This document shows, one piece after another, positions 1 to 4,577 of a stretch of 8,839 bases of DNA (the first letter of the stretch is position 1; every line of letters starts with the position of its first letter). The translations under genes were made by a program, and so were the position numbers. The notes below the pieces were generated by a model. The model searched no databases, was not told the DNA's origin, and saw only the letters and a program-made list of their open reading frames with translations. Source of the stretch: Candidatus Pacearchaeota archaeon (GTDB taxonomy: Archaea > Nanoarchaeota > Nanoarchaeia > Pacearchaeales > GW2011-AR1); assembly GCA_002690445.1 (NCBI GenBank), contig NZER01000025.1, forward strand, positions 3,644-12,482, written 5' to 3'.

Positions 1-117
1 CACGGCGATCTGTTCTCTCTTCGTCAAGCCGTAAAACCACTGGGGATCCCCGGCGAATTTCAGACCGAGATGGAGCGCAACTAGGTCGCAACCACCGCGG
101 CGGGATCGATAAAATCC
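1..117 (-). CDS. Frameshift extension of the tail assembly chaperone (gpGT-like), partial
   Basis: In the -1 frame relative to the chaperone gene, 39 codons are open from a TGA at 118-120 to the window edge. There is no ATG, GTG or TTG start in frame until well past the upstream stop codon (a CTG occurs). The translation passes through DLVALHLGLKFAGDPQWFYG and LTKREQIAV, the kind of segment (W-x-Y/W-x-L-T-x-R-E) found at the start of the downstream part of frameshifted tail chaperones. The gene therefore most likely continues from the upstream frame by ribosomal slippage and runs off the left edge. The tape measure gene would follow beyond the window. Confidence 0.6.
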
Positions 118-470
118 TCAACCGTTCCGACCTCCTTCTCTCGAGGGAATAGCGACTGGCACGCAACCTGGAAGCATTCAACGGCGGCCGTGGCCAACTC
201 GTCGCGATCGTGTCCGGTGGCCATGAGCGCCGAATAGACGCGCCCGCCGAATTTGACCAGATCAAGATCGGCCGCCTCATATGCCGCCAGCCCACCGCCG
301 AGCTCAGGAATACACAGCCCCAACGCGCCCAGAAGGGCCCGCTGTCGCCGTCGTGGGCGGTTCTCTTCGGCGGTGAATCCGACCGCGATATCCTCGCGTT
401 CTGCGTACCCGGGCAGGGCGATCTTATATGTCCTGCCCTGTAACGTGACTGTTTGCGACCCGTTTGTCAT
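81..470 (-). CDS. Tail assembly chaperone, unshifted product (gpG-like)
   Basis: A 129-residue protein directly after the tail tube gene, where siphoviruses encode the chaperone that coats the tape measure protein. The N-terminal strands (QTVTLQGRTYKIALPG) and the following helices fit the small chaperone class. The C terminus (EKEVGTVEDFIDPAAVVAT) is where the frame change is expected. Its start overlaps the tube stop by 4 nt. Near its end the -1 frame is open without any usable start codon and encodes a chaperone-like continuation, so a second, longer product is predicted. The assignment rests mainly on order and on that extension. Confidence 0.8.
   Translation of the reverse strand: MTNGSQTVTLQGRTYKIALPGYAEREDIAVGFTAEENRPRRRQRALLGALGLCIPELGGGLAAYEAADLDLVKFGGRVYSALMATGHDRDELATAAVECFQVACQSLFPREKEVGTVEDFIDPAAVVAT
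111..117 (-). promoter_or_regulatory. Candidate -1 slippery heptamer GGATTTT
   Basis: Zero-frame codons GAT TTT become GGA TTT after a -1 slip. The A-site Phe pairing is fully kept, and the P-site Asp anticodon keeps its first pair and makes a wobble at the second. It lies just after the -1 frame TGA (118-120) and is the best candidate in the 36-nt overlap. Seven nt further on, 92-103 (CCGCCGCGGTGG on the minus strand) can form a small stem of four pairs. It is non-canonical, so confidence is modest. Confidence 0.4.
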
Positions 471-964
471 GTGAGCGCCACCGATCCGAAAACAGTTCCG
501 CTCAAATTAAATGACGACGGATCGCCCTCGCTCATGTCTATCGTTAGGTGGACATCGTCGGCGATGACCTTGTGAGTACCTCCGCCGGGCTCGGTGATCG
601 TCCAGGTTACTTTGAGTGTGTAGACGTCGGCATCCGCGTGGTATGTCGACACCGCGGCGGCGAATGGTGATCCCGTGGTCCGCCGGATGATATCGGGCAG
701 CGTTTCACTGGTACCGTCACTGAGATCCGTCAGATGTGCCGAAAATGAGATCGTTGGGAATGTCTGGTTAGTGTGCCGTATGGAACAAAGCGATCCGCGG
801 TCGAGATAGGTAGCTACCTCTTTTTGGCCGTCACCGAGCCCGGAGATGGAGAAATCCCCGCCCTCATATTGGACGGTCAAGTCAAGAGCCGTGGGCGTGG
901 TGCCATCTTCCAGGGTGATCTCGCCGTCGCGGAAATTTTTAACGAATGTACTGATGGGAGCCAT
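467..964 (-). CDS. Major tail tube protein
   Basis: A 165-residue protein, beta-rich, in the expected place before the tail assembly chaperone. It would polymerise as hexameric rings to form the tail tube. The body alternates strands (EITLEDGTTPTALDLTVQYE, then TFPTISFSAHLTDLSD, YTLKVTWTITE and VIADDVHLTIDMSEGDP) and ends in FNLSGTVFGSVAL, the usual final strand of siphovirus tube proteins. The loop around HADADVYTLKVTW before the hairpin is also typical. Length is normal for a tube protein without an added surface domain. ATG at 964 has AGGG 6 nt upstream. The TGA overlaps the next ATG as ATGA. There is one cysteine and no signal peptide. Confidence 0.88.
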   Translation of the reverse strand: MAPISTFVKNFRDGEITLEDGTTPTALDLTVQYEGGDFSISGLGDGQKEVATYLDRGSLCSIRHTNQTFPTISFSAHLTDLSDGTSETLPDIIRRTTGSPFAAAVSTYHADADVYTLKVTWTITEPGGGTHKVIADDVHLTIDMSEGDPSSFNLSGTVFGSVALT

Positions 965-967
965 GGG

Positions 968-1165
968 TTACCCTGCCTTTTTCGCCGGTTTGGTTTTCTT
1001 GGGGGTGTGTTTCTTGGGTGGGTTTTGAGACAGCCAGAACACCGCCCGCGCGGCGGCCTGGCGATGCTTCGGATCGATCCGTTTTACGAATTGCCGGGGG
1101 TCGTCCGAATCGCTCCACCCGGGGGCAATGCCGTTGAGATACGCTTTACAGGTCTTCCGATCCAT
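968..1165 (-). CDS. Small protein of unknown function with Lys/Pro tail
   Basis: A 65-residue protein with a short helical body (MDRKTCKAYLNGIAPGW, then RQAAARAVFWLSQ) and a Lys/Pro-rich end (NPPKKHTPKKTKPAKKAG). I recognise no family. ATG at 1165 is chosen because it overlaps the preceding stop as TAATG and the next gene starts 3 nt after its own stop. The frame stays open to an ATG at 1219, which would add 18 residues but run 55 nt into the tail-terminator gene without a better binding site. Position suggests a tail-related accessory protein. The basic tail resembles that of the 216-residue protein after the capsid gene. Confidence 0.6.
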   Translation of the reverse strand: MDRKTCKAYLNGIAPGWSDSDDPRQFVKRIDPKHRQAAARAVFWLSQNPPKKHTPKKTKPAKKAG

Positions 1166-1605
1166 TACGACATCGCCAGGGTGTGGAGGGAGGAGAACAG
1201 CAGCTCCACAAGCGCCCATTCGCCCGCGGGATCGACGGCGCGTGATGGCGTGCCTTCATAGGACAATTGCAGCTCGTCAAGCGTGCCCGATGTGTCAGCC
1301 ATCACAGCGTGCACAACGTCGGCCTCAGCGTCGAGGATGGCGTCATAACTGGTGATCTGATCTTTCGGTTTGACCCGATGCGCGAATGTAACGACCACCT
1401 CCGTCCGAACTAGGGCGCCATCGCTGAGCCGTTGCCGACTGCTAACGGTGGTGGTTCGGGGCGTGCCAACGCTGAACCGTTGATGTAGCACCGATGCAGG
1501 ATCGCGCCCGAATAGCCCGTGGGGCTGCTTCGCTTCCGAGTAGCCCGTCACAGCGTCGATCGCTGTCGCCACCCGTTGCCGTATCGTTTTTACGTCCAAC
1601 GACAT
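1165..1605 (-). CDS. Putative tail terminator / tail completion protein
   Basis: A 146-residue protein between the connector candidate and the tail tube gene, where siphoviruses encode the protein capping the finished tail and joining it to the head. The pattern fits such proteins: an N-terminal helix (DVKTIRQRVATAIDAVTGY), a strand pair around GALVRTEVVVTFAHRV, a helix DAILDAEADVVHAVMA, and a last strand GEWALVELLFSSLHTLA. I cannot point to an exact family. It could equally be the head-closure or neck protein, since no other candidate for one of the two roles is visible. The ATG overlaps the previous stop by 1 nt, and its TAA overlaps the next ATG by 1 nt (TAATG), so translation is probably coupled through three genes. 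Confidence 0.65.
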   Translation of the reverse strand: MSLDVKTIRQRVATAIDAVTGYSEAKQPHGLFGRDPASVLHQRFSVGTPRTTTVSSRQRLSDGALVRTEVVVTFAHRVKPKDQITSYDAILDAEADVVHAVMADTSGTLDELQLSYEGTPSRAVDPAGEWALVELLFSSLHTLAMS

Positions 1606-2375
1606 CAGAACGACCAGCGGGTAGTCGGCGCGCGGTTCAGGTATACAACAGGCTGTACCGACTTTCGCTCAGTGCTATCTGGTTGGCCGTCGTGGTCCTC
1701 GTCGTAGCGCAACGATAGCGACCGCCAGACGAACGCGGCCTCTCGTTTATGGTTCTCAGATAGAGCGAGATACCTGCCCTCGCCGATACTGCTCGCGAAG
1801 TCCCGAAAGATGATCGCAAGCGTCAATTCCAAGTGGAGCTCGCGGAGGGCGAAACTTTCCAAAATTAGGTACGGAAAGCGGCCTTCGCCCATCGCCACGA
1901 GACGCCCCAGGATCTGGGTCCATGCCTCATCTATGTAACTCTGATATGACGCCATCCCCGCCGGGCGGAGATCGTCCAGGTCACTGTATTGGGCCTCGAG
2001 ATCGCTATCCGATATGCACGGGTAGAGCGCCAGCAATACAAGCGCGCCCGGGCGTCTGAATGTGTGACAATTTGTGTCAGGCATTGTCAGCGCCCATTCT
2101 TCCCACCAGCCCTCACCGACTGATAGCGTCGCCGGCAAGAGACCAGCGCCGATCGAATACTCGGCGATCGACCCGGTGACGGTGACCGCGGCGGCGTCAC
2201 CCACGGCGACGCCTGACGAGTCGAAGAGAGAATATTGTCCCGCCGTGGGCTCAGCGAGCGCACCCGATCGATACACCCGGAGCTTTACCGTTTGGGCGCG
2301 TCCGCGCTCTAGGTATTGCGGGATGTGGATAGCCGCTGAATATGGCTCAGTCCATGTATCGGATGCGCTCACCAC
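1605..2375 (-). CDS. Head-tail connector (adaptor-like) protein with N-terminal beta domain
   Basis: A 256-residue protein in the place of the head-completion adaptor that docks under the portal. Residues 1-105 are beta-rich and immunoglobulin-like in flavour (TVKLRVYRSGAL, then QYSLFDSSGVAVGDA). Residues about 115-220 are helical (SDSDLEAQYSDLDDLRP, then ESFALRELHLELTLAIIFRD), as in gp15/gp6-like adaptors. Residues 225-236, DEDHDGQPDSTE, fit the 12-residue EF-hand loop with acidic residues at positions 1, 3, 5, 9 and 12 and Gly at 6. The start is GTG at 2375 or the next GTG at 2372, with weak upstream pairing (GGGCGGTGA). The stop overlaps the next ATG by 1 nt (TGATG). The connector role comes from order and fold impression, not a firm family match. 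Confidence 0.7.
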   Translation of the reverse strand: MVSASDTWTEPYSAAIHIPQYLERGRAQTVKLRVYRSGALAEPTAGQYSLFDSSGVAVGDAAAVTVTGSIAEYSIGAGLLPATLSVGEGWWEEWALTMPDTNCHTFRRPGALVLLALYPCISDSDLEAQYSDLDDLRPAGMASYQSYIDEAWTQILGRLVAMGEGRFPYLILESFALRELHLELTLAIIFRDFASSIGEGRYLALSENHKREAAFVWRSLSLRYDEDHDGQPDSTERKSVQPVVYLNRAPTTRWSF

Positions 2376-2385
2376 TCACCGCCCG

Positions 2386-2619
2386 TTAGCTACCGTCGAT
2401 CGGTTCCCAGGAACCAGCGATCCGCATATACAAAGCCGCATCAGCACCTGTTGCGTTCGTCCGAAGAAAAATCGATCCGTTCGGTTCCGCCGCGGTAGGA
2501 ACACCGGCCGCGCTTGTAATGGTTGGGACCGCGTCGTCGTATTGGGTAGCCGTGGAACGAACGCCCACACCCACAGCTGCGACAGGCTTGCGGTATCTGA
2601 ATGCGAATTTACTAGCCAT
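2386..2619 (-). CDS. Small virion protein with a phage surface-type C-terminal motif
   Basis: A 77-residue protein with one of the strongest ribosome binding sites in the window (GGAGGG, 7 nt before ATG at 2619). The N-terminal half is Ala/Val/Thr-rich. The C-terminal half reads PNGSIFLRT, then AALYMRIAGSWEPI. This G-S-I-(F/Y)-L-R-T ... L-Y-x-R ... W pattern recurs at the C termini of small phage head and fibre-associated proteins and probably forms a short beta structure. A decoration or minor head protein is inferred from the motif, the position between capsid and connector genes, and the apparent high translation rate. It follows the previous stop by 24 nt and precedes the next GTG by 10 nt. 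No catalytic residues are seen. Confidence 0.7.
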   Translation of the reverse strand: MASKFAFRYRKPVAAVGVGVRSTATQYDDAVPTITSAAGVPTAAEPNGSIFLRTNATGADAALYMRIAGSWEPIDGS

Positions 2620-2643
2620 TTGGAGTCCCTCCGGAAATAGACG

Positions 2644-2802
2644 CTAACCGCGTCTGGCTTGTTTTCGTTCTGACTGTACAACTCCGCGGCGGACCCGCTC
2701 GCGGGCCTGGGCTTGTGAGATCTTCTGGCCTGTCTTCTCGCCCTGGCGGACGATCCGAACAGCAACCCGATCGATCGCGTCGCGCTTGGTAACTTCAGGC
2801 AC
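2644..2802 (-). CDS. Small basic protein of unknown function
   Basis: A 52-residue protein starting at GTG and rich in Arg, Lys and Gln, with a helical appearance (TKRDAIDRVAVRIVRQGEK, then ISQAQARERVRRGVV). I recognise no family. GTG at 2802 is chosen because GAGGG lies 9 nt upstream and the start overlaps the previous stop by 8 nt, as expected for a coupled gene. The frame continues upstream: an ATG at 2892 would give 82 residues, but it has no ribosome binding site and would share DNA with the basic tail of the previous protein. Size and position suggest a minor virion or assembly factor. It could also be a chance frame, though the binding site and tight packing argue for a gene. Confidence 0.55.
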   Translation of the reverse strand: MPEVTKRDAIDRVAVRIVRQGEKTGQKISQAQARERVRRGVVQSERKQARRG

Positions 2803-3445
2803 TTGGGGCCGCCCTCTTGCGCGGCGCGCGTTTGCGACTCGTGGCCCTCTTCGCGGCCTTCTTCGCTCCTGTTTTCTTCTTCTCGTTGGCATCAATGCGG
2901 GCCTTGACGCCCGGGATATGGATAGCTTTCTGTCCCCGGTTGATCGTTTGCTCCAGTCGATGGAGCACAGCGTCAAGGGCCTCAGGCTCGGGCGCTGCGA
3001 TCGTGCCGTTCTCGACGAGCTCGCGACGCCATGCGGCGTACCCTTCGACATCATGCCGAACCACTACACGGCGGCCCATGGCTACCGGGGTGTTCCACGT
3101 CAGAAACGCAGACTGCCCGCGGCGACATGGGTACTTTGTGATGTATCCCAACGACCGATCGAGGACCGTCCACCCGCGATCAGTGACCGCCAGACGGGCC
3201 GGGGCGTCATCAAAACCGCCCTTGACCTGTCGCACGCCGTTGACGCCCGGGGTCAGGTATAGGGGCTTAAGTTTTGGCAACCACTCGTATTCCCCATCTG
3301 GGCGCTCGTAAATTTCCCAGCTCTCCGGATTGTGTATCAAATAGAAGTCAGCCCGGGGCCCCTCAGGTAGCCGGCCGGCGCCCGGCCGCGTCGATGCGTC
3401 CGCCCCGGTTACGACTGTCCCCGCGCTGCTGAAATCATGCGCCAT
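2795..3445 (-). CDS. Unrecognised virion-region protein with a histone-like basic tail
   Basis: A 216-residue protein of unknown role directly after the major capsid gene. I do not recognise a named family. Residues 33-150 look like a compact mixed domain rich in aromatic residues (ADFYLIHNPESWEIYERPDG, then PKLKPLYLTPG, SLGYITKYPCRRGQ and GYAAWRRELVENG). Residues 155-185 are probably helical. Residues 188-216 are almost only Lys, Arg, Ala, Pro and Ser (KKKTGAKKAAKRATSRKRAP and on), like histone H1 tails, which could bind packaged DNA or the inner shell. The frame is open upstream to 3517, but ATG at 3445 has a good site (AGGGA, about 6 nt before). The C-terminal coding end overlaps the next gene by 8 nt. 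A head or connector component is the best guess. Confidence 0.75.
   Translation of the reverse strand: MAHDFSSAGTVVTGADASTRPGAGRLPEGPRADFYLIHNPESWEIYERPDGEYEWLPKLKPLYLTPGVNGVRQVKGGFDDAPARLAVTDRGWTVLDRSLGYITKYPCRRGQSAFLTWNTPVAMGRRVVVRHDVEGYAAWRRELVENGTIAAPEPEALDAVLHRLEQTINRGQKAIHIPGVKARIDANEKKKTGAKKAAKRATSRKRAPRKRAAPSA
2812..2816 (-). promoter_or_regulatory. Ribosome binding site for the 52-residue gene
   Basis: GAGGG on the minus strand, 9 nt before GTG at 2802 and inside the coding end of the preceding gene. It is the main reason to prefer this start over the ATG at 2892. Confidence 0.5.
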
Positions 3446-3467
3446 GTTTTGTCCCTTCCCTGGTAAA

Positions 3468-3483
3468 GACGCCCCGAGGCGCC
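3468..3483 (-). terminator. Weak terminator-like hairpin after the major capsid gene
   Basis: On the minus strand GGCGCC-TCGG-GGCGTC forms a 6-bp stem (one G-T pair) with a 4-nt loop, followed by TTTACC. The T-run is only three bases, so termination would be partial at best. It lies between the capsid stop (3544) and the next start (3445) and could reduce read-through. The rest of this 98-nt gap shows nothing clear. Confidence 0.3.
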
Positions 3484-3543
3484 GACGATGCCCCGGGGAA
3501 GCGCGAGCCAACGCCACCGCCCCGAGACGTCAAACCTCACAGC

Positions 3544-4464
3544 CTATGGTGCGTCTGTGACAATGCCTACGCCCATTGAATCCTGGATAATGCTGACCCC
3601 GAAGAAGGCCGAGGAAATTACCTCGGTCAATGCGGCGCTTGCGTCCCGCTGGAGCTCCACAACCACGGGCGATCCTGACGGGCGAATGGTATCGCCGAAC
3701 GAGATCAAGGGCTGAGCGTCCGCATAGCCTAGACAGCCCTGAGCCCACATGCCGCCGTTACAGTCGGCGCCCGGGGCAGTGACTGAGGATGATGTGTACA
3801 CGGAGACCCCGAGGAATTCTCCAACCCAGCCAGCCGGCTTAACGTCAAGCGCTGACTGAGCGCTCGTCGTCATCTGAAGCGCCCCGGCTTCCGCCCGCAC
3901 ACTGCTTTGGAGATCGGCCCATTGGCGAGGCGCCAGCAGGCAATAGAACGGCCCGTTGTTACTCGACAATTCAAGTTGTGCGGTCGCCGCGAAGAAGTCG
4001 TCACAGCTCATGTCAACGCCAGTAGCGCCCACATCGGTTCCGAATCCAGCGATCGCCGTACCAACGAGACCCATGAAGCATTTCTCTGCCTCGCCTACTG
4101 CGGAAGCCGCCAAGCGCTCAACGGAGATGTCGCCGAGGTGCCCACCTGAGAGCTCGGCGAGATCGGTCAAGTCGCGGCGGATGCTGTAGCGGGCCACAGC
4201 GATCGCGGCGCTGGCGTCCGTTATATCGGTGGTCGCGGTGAGATCGACACCGTCCGCCACCGCGGCCATCGAATCATAACCGTCGAGCCCGGCAAGAGAG
4301 ACCGAGAGGGTATCGGACCCCGCCGAATTGACCGAGCCGAAATAGGTGACAGCCCCAGTCGTGCGAATACTCGTGCGATCGGCGAGCAAGAGGGCGATCT
4401 CTTGAGAGAGAACAGTTGCGAGCCGTAGATCGGTCTCGAGTGCAGCGTGAGTAATTACGGCCAT
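3544..4464 (-). CDS. Major capsid protein (HK97 fold)
   Basis: A 306-residue protein placed after the scaffold, the expected major shell subunit. No exact family name is certain, but the layout fits the HK97 fold. Residues 1-30 are an N-terminal helical arm, followed by a beta-rich stretch and a long central region (about 110-190) ending in FYCLLAPRQWADLQ, which resembles the capsid P-domain core. EFLGVSVYTSSSV (216-228) resembles the A-domain segment. The protein is acidic and contains only two lysines (Lys128, Lys209) and five cysteines. At about 300 residues there is no room for a long cleaved N-terminal delta domain. ATG at 4464 has AGGGG 5 nt upstream. An upstream promoter and hairpin suggest extra expression. 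Confidence 0.85.
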   Translation of the reverse strand: MAVITHAALETDLRLATVLSQEIALLLADRTSIRTTGAVTYFGSVNSAGSDTLSVSLAGLDGYDSMAAVADGVDLTATTDITDASAAIAVARYSIRRDLTDLAELSGGHLGDISVERLAASAVGEAEKCFMGLVGTAIAGFGTDVGATGVDMSCDDFFAATAQLELSSNNGPFYCLLAPRQWADLQSSVRAEAGALQMTTSAQSALDVKPAGWVGEFLGVSVYTSSSVTAPGADCNGGMWAQGCLGYADAQPLISFGDTIRPSGSPVVVELQRDASAALTEVISSAFFGVSIIQDSMGVGIVTDAP

Positions 4465-4474
4465 GATAGCCCCT

Positions 4475-4510
4475 AGCGTTGACGTTATGGGTTCGGTGCC
4501 GTCAAACGCT
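4475..4510 (-). promoter_or_regulatory. Leader hairpin upstream of the major capsid gene
   Basis: On the minus strand AGCGTTTGAC (4501-4510) can pair with GTCAACGCT (4475-4483), giving 9 bp with one bulged T and a 17-nt loop. The stem ends right beside the capsid ribosome binding site (AGGGG, 4470-4474). No T-run follows, so it is not an intrinsic terminator. It may protect the transcript or tune translation. Confidence 0.35.
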
Positions 4511-4530
4511 GTTACGGGGGCGACCCGCGG

Positions 4531-4558
4531 CTATTTATACAGCTTCTAATCTATACAG
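4531..4558 (-). repeat. Tandem direct repeat CTGTATARAT-AG
   Basis: Two copies on the minus strand: CTGTATAGATTAG (4546-4558) and CTGTATAAATAG (4531-4542), 16 bp apart start to start. They coincide with the -10 region of the proposed capsid promoter and its duplicate. They could be tandem -10 elements or half-sites for a regulator. The first copy is also part of the near-palindrome ATCTGTATAGAT. Confidence 0.4.
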
Positions 4559-4577
4559 ATCGGCCCTTGTTTGTCAA
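4550..4577 (-). promoter_or_regulatory. Sigma70-like promoter for the major capsid gene
   Basis: On the minus strand a perfect -35 hexamer TTGACA (4572-4577) is followed by 16 nt and then TATAGA (4550-4555). It overlaps the last codons and stop of the scaffold gene and points at the capsid gene. Transcription would start near 4543, giving a leader of about 80 nt. A second AT-rich hexamer, TATAAA (4534-4539), lies 16 nt further down without a matching -35. The match is seen directly; activity is inferred. Confidence 0.5.

Noticed and set aside
773..1261. Plus-strand open frames, such as 162 codons here and others across the window
   Set aside because: They lie antisense to convincing minus-strand genes, have shadow-like composition and show no family motifs or good ribosome binding sites.
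2376..2765. 129-codon minus-strand frame across the two small genes
   Set aside because: It overlaps the 77-residue and 52-residue genes, which have good ribosome binding sites and sensible sequences. The long frame looks like a shadow.
4051..4207. HIP1 (GCGATCGC) sites suggesting a cyanobacterial host
   Set aside because: Only about two full HIP1 octamers were seen. The excess is of GATC and CGATCG generally, so the host cannot be assigned from this.
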